From contig NC_088304.1 of the NCBI RefSeq assembly GCF_032854445.1, positions 1,798,001 to 1,862,000 of the forward strand: a DNA stretch of 64,000 nucleotides, given 5' to 3'. Both the position numbers and the translations under genes were made by a program. Below the pieces are notes generated by a model that worked only from the letters and a program-made list of their open reading frames with translations, ran no database searches and was not told where the DNA came from. Numbering within the stretch: the first letter of the stretch is position 1; the number at the start of each line of letters is the position of its first letter. Source of the DNA: Liolophura sinensis. Taxonomy: Eukaryota; Mollusca; Polyplacophora; Chitonida; Chitonidae. Positions 36,701 through 44,228 of the stretch are shown here, piece by piece.

Positions 36701-39700
36701 GTATAGTGTGACTGGGTGGTGTGGCCTGTCTAGCATCTATATGGTGTGACTGGGTGGTGTGTCCTGTCTAGTATCTGTATAGTGTGACTGGGTGGTGTGT
36801 CCTGTCTAGTATCTGTATGGTGTGACTGGGTGGTGTGTCCTGTCTAGTATCTGTATGGTGTGACTGGGTGGTGTGTCCTGTCTAGCATCTGTATAGTGTG
36901 ACTGGGTGGTGTGTCCTGTCTAGTATCTGTAAGGTGTGACTGGGTGGTGTGTCCTGTCTAGCATCTGTATAATGTGACTGGGTGGTGTGTCCTGTCTAGT
37001 ATCTGTATGGTGTGACTGGGTGGTGTGTCATGTCTAGTATCTGTAAGGTGTGACTGGGTGGTGTGCCCTGTCTAGTATCTGTATAATGTGACTGGGTGGT
37101 GTGTCATGTCTAGCATCTGTATAGTGTGACTGGGTGGTGTGTCCTGTCTAGTATCTGCATAATGTGACTGGGTGGGGTGTCCTGTGTGTATACTGTGGCT
37201 GGGCATGCACGTATCTGTATACTGGGTGGGGTGTCCTGTCTGTATATTGTGACAGGGTAGATGCCCTGTCTGTGTACTGTGACCGAGTGGGGGTGTGCAT
37301 GCTGGTGTCTGTATACTGGGTGGGGTGTCCTGTCTGTATATTGTGACAGGGTAGGTGCCCTGTCTGTTGTCTGTGTACTGTGACCAGGTGGGGTGTCAGT
37401 ATACTTTGACTGGGTGGGGTGTCCTGTGTGTATACTGTGGCTGGGCAGGTGCCCTGTCTGTTGTCTGTGTACTCTGACCAGGTGGGGGGTCAGTATACTT
37501 TGACTGGGTGGGGTGTCCTGTGTGTATACTGTGGCTGGGCGGGTGCCCTGTCTGTTGTCTATGTACTGTGACCGGGTGGGGGGTCAGCATACTTTGACTG
37601 GGTGGGGTGTCCTGTGTGTATGCTGTGGCTGGGCAGGTGCCCTGTCTGTTGTCTGTGTACTGTGACCGGGTGGGGGCTCAGTATACTTTGACTGGGTGGG
37701 GTGTCCTGTGTGTATACTGTGGCTGGGCAGGTGCCCTGTCTGTGTACTGTGACCGGGTGAGGGGTCAGTATACTTTGACTAGGTGGGGTGTCCTGTGTGT
37801 ATACTGCGGCTGGGCAGGTGCCCTGTCTGTTGTCCGTGTACTGTGACCGGGTGGCGGGGTCAGTATACTTTGACTGGGTGGGGTGTCCTGTGTGTATACT
37901 GTGGCTGGGCAGGTGCCCTGTCTGTGTACTGTGATTGGGTGGGGGGTCAGTATACTTTGACTGGGGGGGGGGGGGGGTGTCCTGTGTGTATACTGTGGCT
38001 GGGCAGGTGCCCTGTCTGTTGTCCGTGTACTGTGACCGGGTGGGGGGGCAGTATACTTTGACTGGGTGGGGTGTCCTGTGTGTATACTGTGACTGGGCAG
38101 GTGCCCTGTCTGTGTACTGTGATTGGGTGGGGGGTCAGTATACTTTGACTGGGTGGGGTGTCCTGTCTGTATATTGTGACAGGGTAGGTGCCCTGTCTGT
38201 GTACTGTGACCGGGTGGGGGGTCAGTATACTTTGACTGGGTGGGGTGTCCTGTCTGTATATTGTGGTAGGGTAGGTGCCCTGTCTGTTGTCTGTGACCGG
38301 GTGGGGGGTCAGTATACTTTGACTGGGTGGGGGGGTCAGTATACTTTGACTGGGTGGGGTGTCCTGTTAGTATATTGTAACAGGGTAGGTGCCCTGTCCG
38401 TGTACTGTGACCGGGTGGGGGGTCAGTATACTTTGACTGGGTGGGGTGTCCTGTGTGTATACTGTGGCTGGGCAGGATGTCTTGTGGTATTTGTATACTG
38501 TGACCAGGGCATGCTGGTGTCTGTATACTGGGTGGGTTGTCCTGTCTGTATATTGTGACAGGGTAGGTGCCCTGTCTGTTGTCTGTGACCGGGTGGGGGG
38601 TCAGTATACTTTGACTGGGTGGGGTGTCCTGTCTGTTGTCTGTGTACTGTGACCGGGTGGGGGGGTCAGCATACTTTGACTGGGTGGGGTGTCCTGTCTG
38701 TTGTCTGTGTACTGTGACTGGGTGGGGGGGTCAGTATACTTTGACTGGGTGGGGTGTATATGATTTTGGCGTATTTGGTACACCAAACATGTAGAAAGTA
38801 TGATCATACACCAAAGAAGTATAAAATATGTCGTGCACGGAAGAAAAAGAAATCCAAAATCCGATTTCGTTTTTTTATTTTTTTTGTAGTCTATTTTTAG
38901 TATCAGATTCACTATTTTAGCATCCAACTTGCGAATTAATATAACCGAACGGTGACCTGTTTATTCTGTCAGCCCTTGTTGTTGAGCATGCTTTACCCAG
39001 CAAAATGGCTGTTGATTAAATGTCTGGCGGCGACGTGCAGGACAACAGTAGATGTAAAAGCACAAAGTCACTTTCAGTTAGAAATTCTTCAACAAGCACC
39101 CTTAATAAAGGATTACGGTGTGACAACCGGAAAATCCACATGATCAGTACAGGGAACTGGGCTACAACGTCTGTCAAACTCAATGAATTCAAGATATTTT
39201 AGGGTATCCATATGTGACATTTGTGGAAGTCTGCAATTTTTTGTCACTGCGCAATAAGCAAACTTGTCAAGAAAAGCCGGATCACAGAAAATGTACAGAG
39301 CACATCAGAGATTATTATTCACCAGCTAAACCTGCTAGATTCTTTATAACCCCATTATCTTGAAGTAGAACATGCAGAATTGTCCTGTTAATGACCCAAA
39401 CTAACACACAATTCATACCTTTTGTTTCCCTCTAGTGCAGCTTAGCCCCTTATTTGGAAATTCCTGACATCTCTGTTTAGTGACAAACGTAAAAGGTTTC
39501 TGGAATTTGAACTTTTTTGCATTGGTGTTTTCATTTGAAGTGATTTTTAAGAAGGGTTAAAATATATCTGCTGTATTGTTGTTGCTCGATTTTGTACACA
39601 TAAAATTTGATTTGTACACATAAACATGAGTATTTGTACACATTACATTCATTAGGGGTAGGAACATCTGTGTGTCATGTCTGCATACTGGGATTGGGTG

Positions 39701-41271
39701 GGGTGTCCAGTCTGGTGTCGGCATACTCTGACTGGGCAGGGTGTCTGGTCTGGCATCTGTATACTGTGACTGGTCGAGATGTCAATACAATGTCACTGGT
39801 GAGGTGTCATGTTTGGTGTCTAAACTGTGACAGTGTGGGGCATCATGTCTGGTGTCTATACTGGGACTGGCTGAGACGTCAATACAATGTCACTGGTGAG
39901 GTGCCATGTTTGGTGTCTATGCTGTGACTGGGTGGGAAGTCATGTTTGATGAGTCGTCATCTAAGTTTTCTGATGAGAAAGGATAGTTAGCCTGTAAGGT
40001 GTGCGACAGGCTAAATGTGTAACTTCAGTGTGTTGCTAAACACCATGCCAGCAAGCAAATAAACCCTCAGGAATAGCACACAAACTAAAACGTTTGTAAT
40101 TCCTTCTTCTGCTTCAGGTAAAATGAAGCGTCTTCCTGCAGATTGGAAACAGCTGTTAGAAAAGTAAGTCTGTTTCTCCTACCAAGGAGGGTACATGTAA
40201 GTCTCCTCTGAGAAGTCAAGCTGACACAGACATTCTCATTCTCTCTATGCTCACTTTACATAACATCACTGCCAGCATTGGCAAGTTTAAGCAGCATCTA
40301 CTGATAATGAAATGGTTTAAAAGTTCAGAACACAAGTCCACACCAACACATAGTTTATCAAAGTGATGACAGTGGAACATGAATATGTGGGCGCGTCATA
40401 AATCAGTAGACCAATCTGAATAGGGAAGTTTTGAGTTGGAACTATGTTGTTTGCGAAGGTAAGAACAGTCCTGTATCGTGTCAAAAATGTTAGGCAACAT
40501 CCGTGTACATTAATTTACCCATCACTAGTCACATTGTGTTCCATATGCACAGATGACACCTCATTCCTTTAGAAACATTCAGCTCCTCAATTTTCTCCAT
40601 CATTTGTCTACCAAAAAATAACTTTTTGCAAAGCTTTTTTCAGACACCCATGTCACAGTAAATGTGATTCCGCAGTAGTTGTCTAACATTTTTGACAGGT
40701 CACATGATACAGTATAGGACTATTTTACCTTTAGAGTTTGAAGTGGAAACTTTCCCGTCGCTGGATGTTATCACTCCATAGCACTGCGTGGTGTTGTAAT
40801 CGTTTTTTTATGATTACGAGAAAAGAAGAGGTCGCAAAACTAGACTTCATTCCACCTTATAACCAGCCTCTCATCATAAGGGTAACAGAAATGTTCAGTA
40901 GTATGATAACACACACATCTGGTGCAAATAACAACAAAGTACCATGTCCTCATTTTTCACACAGTTCATGCAATACAAAAAACGCCATGAATTTCCTTCA
41001 AAATACTACGGGCCGACATGAACAAGACTGACAACATACAAATCTCACTTGAAAGCCTGATTTTGCAGTACACAAATTTCAGGCCCCTCATTCCCTAGTT
41101 TTATGTTGCAGAGCATGCAAGTCTTGTTTGTCCAACTATCCGAAGAGTGAAGAAGACCGGAGTGGTATTGATGGCAGCACCAAGGGGAGCAACTCTCGTC
41201 AAATCTATTCACACTACACCAGAATGGGCCAAAGAAAAATACTACAGAAACTTGTCAACAGCGTGTCATAA
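15734..41271 (+). CDS. SETD6: SETD6, SET-domain protein-lysine N-methyltransferase, 11 exons, 473 aa
   Basis: Nuclear lysine monomethyltransferase; the human enzyme modifies RelA and other proteins. Coding exons: 15734-15901, 17610-17754, 19232-19379, 20617-20748, 21064-21301, 27655-27753, 28329-28427, 29636-29713, 32378-32486, 40118-40163, 41112-41271. All junctions are GT/AG and the phases are consistent; they sum to 473 aa, the human length as I recall it. The start MAAPSKRP resembles human MATQAKRP. The SET signature is complete: [10 protein letters not shown] in exon 2, [11 protein letters not shown] in exon 3, ADILNH (N251, H252) in exon 5, and NTYG (283-286) with the catalytic-type tyrosine Y285 in exon 6. 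The Rubisco-LSMT-like substrate-binding C-terminal region follows, with an acidic linker in exon 9 and a conserved end, [10 protein letters not shown]. The family's usual introns are here swollen by minisatellites (introns 2, 5, 8 and 9). It converges on RANBP1. The last exon is the least conserved, and its acceptor was chosen by homology of the C-terminus. Confidence 0.93.
16164..16682. mobile_element. Foldback/MITE element in SETD6 intron 1
   Basis: Two arms of about 220-250 bp in inverted orientation. The left arm (from ATTGGCC at about 16165) contains AGTATTAATTT, GGTCCAGG, TTTGTTATC, TGCAAATAAA and GATTTATTATAGCC, and all recur reverse complemented between 16480 and 16682. The arms are clearly diverged. 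No coding capacity. Confidence 0.72.
16869..17045 (+). mobile_element. 5'-truncated SINE family 1 with target-site duplication
   Basis: Starts at CATGCTGGCTTTCTCTCCGG, so the tRNA head is absent, and ends in an A-run. Flanked by perfect 12-bp direct repeats TCTTGGGTCATG at 16857-16868 and 17046-17057. The duplication shows that it inserted already truncated. Lies in SETD6 intron 1. Confidence 0.85.
17738..18482 (+). repeat. 35-bp minisatellite that includes the SETD6 exon 2 splice donor
   Basis: About 20 units with consensus GTGAGTGTCACAGTGTGGTG plus AACTGGTGAATACAG. The first unit is the exon 2/intron 2 junction itself: the exon ends GAACTGCTGAATGCAG at 17754 and the donor is GTGAGT. Later units carry the same phrase (identical near 18224-18242). 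Almost every unit therefore holds a consensus CAG/GTGAGT donor. Confidence 0.93.
18506..18763 (+). mobile_element. Full-length SINE family 1 with target-site duplication
   Basis: Head GGGGCCTCCGTGGCTCAGTT, B-box-like GTGAGTTCAAGTCC, tail ACTCTTGAGTATGGCATAAA and ATAAATAAATAA. Flanked by perfect 11-bp direct repeats TTTATTGAAAT at 18495-18505 and 18764-18774. Lies in SETD6 intron 2. Confidence 0.92.
18846..19172. repeat. 48-bp minisatellite in SETD6 intron 2
   Basis: About seven units with ATCATGACTGTCATTGACTG, GAATTGCCAT and CTGTCATAACTATAGG. Because 48 is a multiple of 3, a 113-codon minus-strand frame stays open; it is a shadow. Confidence 0.9.
19740..20130. repeat. Possible degenerate SINE in SETD6 intron 3
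   Basis: Contains GATGTGGGAAGGTCTCTGAC, AAACACCAATCGGATAAGTG and ATTCTTGACGGGTAC, phrases resembling scrambled SINE family 1 parts, and a tRNA-like GATGGTTAGAGG segment. Boundaries and family are uncertain. Confidence 0.3.
21393..21738. repeat. 21-bp minisatellite in SETD6 intron 5
   Basis: About 16 units of GGGAATTACCCATGATAGTA type, ending in an A-run at about 21745. The multiple-of-3 period keeps frames open on both strands; no gene is inferred. Confidence 0.92.
21785..25765. repeat. 68-bp satellite-like array, about 58 copies, in SETD6 intron 5
   Basis: Units contain CCAGAGCTATTCCCCAGTCT, TCCATCTTGTGTATGATACC, ATATCTCTGGTGATGTTC and TTTCTGTGGA. Higher-order repetition is visible: the variant CTTTGGTGATG recurs at 23053 and 24141, exactly 1088 bp (16 units) apart, with its neighbours; the variant TCTTCGTGTGGAGCAG recurs at 23881 and 25445, exactly 1564 bp (23 units) apart. 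The repeated 96-codon minus frames are shadows of the unit. Confidence 0.95.
25776..26065 (+). repeat. tRNA-like SINE fragment
   Basis: Starts with a tRNA-like stretch: GTAGTGACTGAGTGGTTAGG (A-box-like) and, 40 bp on, GGTTTGGGTTCAAACC (B-box-like), followed by an unrelated body. It abuts the 68-bp array. Tentative separate SINE family. Confidence 0.5.
26081..26335 (+). repeat. Diverged SINE family 1 copy
   Basis: Recognisable AGAGGCCTTGCGGTTATCGT head, CCTCTCACCAG, GGAAGGTCTGCCAGCAACCT, CTCTGCACGGTTCCTC and the TCCCAGTGAAATAAATAA end. The tail is rearranged. Lies in SETD6 intron 5. Confidence 0.7.
26340..26940. repeat. 43-bp minisatellite in SETD6 intron 5
   Basis: About 14 units of CTGACAGTAAATGTTAGGAG, TCAACCCTGAGAGG and ACATAAAT. 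Subtypes (GACAGTAAA on the left, GACTGTAAA on the right) are segregated along the array. Confidence 0.92.
27075..27152 (+). repeat. SINE 3' fragment
   Basis: Short remnant with CATTGTATAAGTGATGTACA and CCCAGTCAAATAAATAAA. Confidence 0.5.
27337..27525. repeat. 21-bp minisatellite with CRE-like units, SETD6 intron 5
   Basis: Nine units of TGATGTCATTATTGCAGGCTG type, 130 bp upstream of exon 6. The last units carry the palindrome TGACGTCA (about 27480 and 27501), the consensus cAMP-response element. Several units also end in ATTATTGCAG, an acceptor-like string. Confidence 0.9.
29057..29317 (+). mobile_element. Full-length SINE family 1
   Basis: Head GGGGCCTCCGTGGCCCAGTC, CTCCGGCCGTAAGTGGGAAT, the ATATTCTTGAGTATGGTGTA tail and the ATAAATAAATAA end. 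Short direct repeats CCCACTCT flank it (about 29049-29056 and 29318-29325). Lies in SETD6 intron 7. Confidence 0.9.
29335..29432 (+). repeat. SINE family 1, 3' fragment
   Basis: Remnant with CTCTGCCTGGTTTCCTCCCA, CATTGCATAAGTG and ACACCAATCAAAAAAAC, next to the full-length copy. Confidence 0.6.
29700..30900 (+). repeat. 52-bp minisatellite that includes the SETD6 exon 8 splice donor
   Basis: About 23 units containing CATACTGAAGGTACGTGTTT, ACAGTAACCATGCCAACG and AGCATGAGAACTC. The first unit is the exon 8 end (GAGCCCATACTGAAG, ending at 29713) plus its donor GTACATG; the next donor-like site is exactly 52 bp on. The left half uses AGCATGAGAACTCGTACT, while the right half (30500-30900) is a homogenised subtype with GGGCACCAGAGCTCGCACT. 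Confidence 0.93.
31178..31312. repeat. 60-bp tandem duplication, about 2.3 copies
   Basis: TTCCCCGATTTGTTTACTTC and ATGGTGTGTAGTGGAAGTCA recur 60 bp apart in SETD6 intron 8. Confidence 0.85.
31805..32104. repeat. 49-bp minisatellite in SETD6 intron 8
   Basis: About six nearly identical units: CCATAGAATCCTATGTTTTA, CATGCATTTTAG and TTGGTCCCAACAGACCA. The last block is a small imperfect hairpin (TGGTC...GACCA). The high identity suggests recent expansion. Confidence 0.93.
32504..37165. repeat. 38-bp array of about 120 copies in SETD6 intron 9
   Basis: Unit TGTGACTGGGTGGTGTGTCC followed by TGTCTAGTATCTGTATGG. Begins 18 bp after the exon 9 donor. Long segments are repeated as blocks: the variant GCCTAGTATCTGTAAGG followed by GTGTGACTGCGTGG is seen at about 33708 and 34468, 760 bp (20 units) apart, with matching neighbours. 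Some units carry a 15-20 bp internal deletion. At 4.7 kb this is the largest array in the window. Confidence 0.95.
37166..38758. repeat. Complex array of about 87-94 bp units, derived from the 38-bp array
   Basis: Units combine GACTGGGTGGGGTGTCCTGT, GTGTATACTGTGGCTGGGCA, GGTGCCCTGTCTGTTGTCTG and ACTGTGACCGGGTGGGGGGT. The first block differs from the neighbouring 38-bp unit by few bases, so the two arrays share ancestry. Poly-G tracts (for example 37966-37977) vary between units. Frames over 200 codons on plus are shadows. Confidence 0.9.
38759..40117. repeat. End of SETD6 intron 9, with a decayed outlier of the array at 39655-39950
   Basis: 38759-39650 shows no recognisable element. 39655-39950 repeats degenerate CTGGTGTCTATACTGTGACTGG phrases, plus CAATACAATGTCACTGGTGA twice about 120 bp apart. 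It looks like an old copy of the neighbouring satellite. Confidence 0.6.
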
Positions 41272-41273
41272 GA

Positions 41274-41279
41274 AATAAA
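41274..41279 (+). promoter_or_regulatory. AATAAA polyadenylation hexamer next to the SETD6 stop
   Basis: AATAAA begins two bases after the TAA stop (41269-41271) of SETD6. If used, the 3' untranslated region would be about 20-30 nt. A second hexamer at 41731-41736 is the alternative. Confidence 0.45.
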
Positions 41280-43069
41280 AGTTTTAAGAAACATTTCTTG
41301 ATTTGGTATTTTTTGATTGCGTAGAAGACATTGCACAGTAAATATTGCATATGGCATGGAGTGGGTTATCATTTCCACCATTCACAAGATTCTGTATTCT
41401 GTTATTTATATTTTCACAATATCATGATTTTGTGCGTTCAGAAGTTTAAGCACTGTTTTTAGGGGTCTTGTTGCATGACGCAAGAATGTTTAAGTGGACT
41501 ACTCTTGTATTGACGTCATTTTGTTGGACCTTTACATATACGATAGTTTTTAAAAGGTCTGCAATTAAATTCTTTTGTATTCCCATGCATTTAAGTTTCT
41601 GACCAATGAGGAATGTGGCCCTTAATTTCTGTTTACCCAATGGGAGACTTGAGGATAGTAGAACGCATCGTTTTCCCTCTGCGACTTCATATATGTTGTA
41701 TGAGAACACTTACACCTAAAATTGTGATGTAATAAAGAAAAGAACAAATGAGTTCACAGCTTTGGACAGTCTTGATACAGAAGAGTTCCCCACAGGGAGA
41801 CAATACCGCAAAATTATTGCATAAGTAATTCTAACTGAATTTTCCTCAAATAGCCATCTTATGCACCGTCAGCAAAGGCCACTTTCAGTGACTTGTGATG
41901 TCTGTTTTAACGCAATTAAATCTGTCTCTTTCAATCTGAAAAACAAAATAATTTTGAAGTTTATGCAGAATGGATGCTTACATTTCATTCATACCCAAAG
42001 CAGGTGTGACACCAATCATGACAAAAAGATTGAATATATATAGTCATGGTGTGTCAATGTGCGTCATCCAGATGTAGTAACTAATTTTGACGCAGTAAGC
42101 ATATTCTTGTGCGGCAGCTTAGAAAACAGTCTGCCGTTTTGATGTGGATATAAGAACTTGTGCAAGTCACAGACAAGAATTCTAGCATAATCTGTTCACA
42201 AGTATTTAAGCCTACAGCATGCACTGTTACTTTATTACGATACGCACAAGTCCTGATACTAAAATTTTCCAGTATTGTCTGTTGTCATCCACTACTTTGT
42301 GAAACTGGGCCCGGGTTTTCTCGTACAAGTGCAAGGTGATGTAATGTGGTAAAGTTCGGTTGTTCTTGGGGCAACCATGCCAAAAGGTTTAGTTCCAGCA
42401 TTGCCACCCGATACTTTGCTATTCCCCCTGCCATTTTTATCGTATTGATAACATAATATAATATAAGTAAATATATTGTACAGGTGTATCGAGAATAATC
42501 TTTCATTCTCACCTTGTATAAATTGAATTCTTTGATGAAATGCACGTAGACATTTTTGTGGCAGTTGTGACTTACCAAATCTGTAATTTGCCGACATCAA
42601 AACGGAAAGAAAACCTAAGCACGTCCTTGTGAATCCAAATGAACAATTCTGTAAATTTAACTTCACCACACAAAGATGACTTTTCTCTAAGGTTGGACTG
42701 ATGTATTCAGTATTTTATATTCATAACATTACGATGGATTTTAACAACATGTAAACCAGACAGATTTTGCACTTCTGCAAGATGGAGCATATCTCAATAG
42801 ACCAAAGTAACCTCTTAACAATCGTTTAATATTACAAAAGACTTTTTAGATACTGTTCCAGTACCCAACCACAAGCTCGTGTAGATTATCAATACTTAAC
42901 TGACATTGAACATATTTGATTTCACGAAGAAATTTAGACACACAAAAAAAACAAAACAAATTCTGACAGTTATAGCTCCTTTTCAACCGTTTACCGGCTG
43001 CTAGACTTCTTTACTGGCTTTAATTCAAAAGCCTGTAAATAAAGTGCTAAACCCCCCAAAAAATAATAA

Positions 43070-43103
<34 letters not shown>

Positions 43104-44228
43104 CATGAAGTCCTGGTAATAATGCAGGCACATTATGGCTAAGTAGGCTTAGCCGTTCTGGTAACATGTTAATGTGGGGGGAACCTTAGAAGAGATAGAA
43201 GGTATAAAATCCAGTGTGCATGGACTCCACAGGAGTCAAAGGTGAACTGCCCTGTCCACAACTGAATCTAAATTCATTCCAGTTGTTTAGGAGAAAAACA
43301 GTGGAATATTCAAACAACAGGACATACCGGTGGTACTTTCTGCAATGCTTCATAGTCAAGCAAACTTCGGTTCTCTAACTTTTATAAATGAAGATGAATT
43401 CATTCAGTTAGTGGAAACGGACGGACAAACATGACTACATATAAGACTATACCCTTTGGCCAAAATGCAATAAGATGCAGGAAGCAATATCTGACTAAAT
43501 TACAAGATAGAGAACTGATACCTTTACTATCCCTGCAAACAGGCTGTGGTATTTGCTATGCTTCAACTATCATCGCACCACTAATCTCAACGTGCAGAAG
43601 CTATAAATTCTACCCGATTGTATCTAACTGTCTGCTTGCATGTCCCAATCACTTGACACCACGTTTTCAAGCGAGTCCCCTCAGAACAGTCTGCAAAATA
43701 TCAATGATCTTCAAACTGAACAAGCAATTAAATTTCGGGTAATACAACATGCAGAATACCACCTGTAAACCCAGTTGCATTCTGTTCACAACAAAGTAAC
43801 ATTAATATTGTGAAATGTTCGGCTTTTCAGAAGAGTAAAATGCTCAGAAATCAACGGTTCTTGTCGGCTAGAATTCTAAGAAGCGATCAAGTAAGCTGTC
43901 ATTAACACATTGCAGGCTTACAGATGAAATATGCTCCAGTACATGTGAAAATACAAAGTTCATACACGTAAATAAACCCTGAAGGAAGATCACTTGCTTC
44001 GGAGAAGTCATCTTGGCATCTTACAAATACTGTCAGTTCATGGATTCATGGATTGCTGAACTGGACACGAATTCTTGATTCTGATACCATGAAAATTATA
44101 AACACACCTACAAAGACTTCTGGAACAAGTATTCTTTATGGAGTTCACTCCCTTTGTCCAGGGCTTCAAGTCTGATCCCACACAATGGCTGACAATGAGA
44201 AGTTTCAAGTTTAAAATCCAAGACTGTA
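41280..44228. other. Convergent intergenic region between SETD6 and RANBP1
   Basis: Holds the 3' ends of both genes. No further gene was recognised. An AAAAC-type run lies at about 43070-43100. The open frames at 42285-42669 and 43431-43742 resemble nothing known. Confidence 0.5.
41731..41736 (+). promoter_or_regulatory. Second AATAAA hexamer downstream of SETD6
   Basis: AATAAA 460 bp after the SETD6 stop. It would give a more ordinary 3' untranslated region than the hexamer that almost touches the stop. Confidence 0.4.

Noticed and set aside
37935-38558. 207-codon cysteine/tyrosine-rich plus-strand frame
   Set aside because: Falls in the about 94-bp satellite within SETD6 intron 9; composition follows the repeat unit.
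17754-38758. CRISPR-like arrays
   Set aside because: The regular repeats are contiguous tandem units without unique spacers, inside introns of an animal gene.
41112-41150. Alternative acceptor two bases further on for the SETD6 last exon
   Set aside because: It gives a short unrelated end ([12 protein letters not shown]) and loses the conserved [10 protein letters not shown] terminus.
42285-42669. Two overlapping minus frames between SETD6 and RANBP1
   Set aside because: Different frames overlap with no similarity to known proteins; the region is the shared 3' flank.
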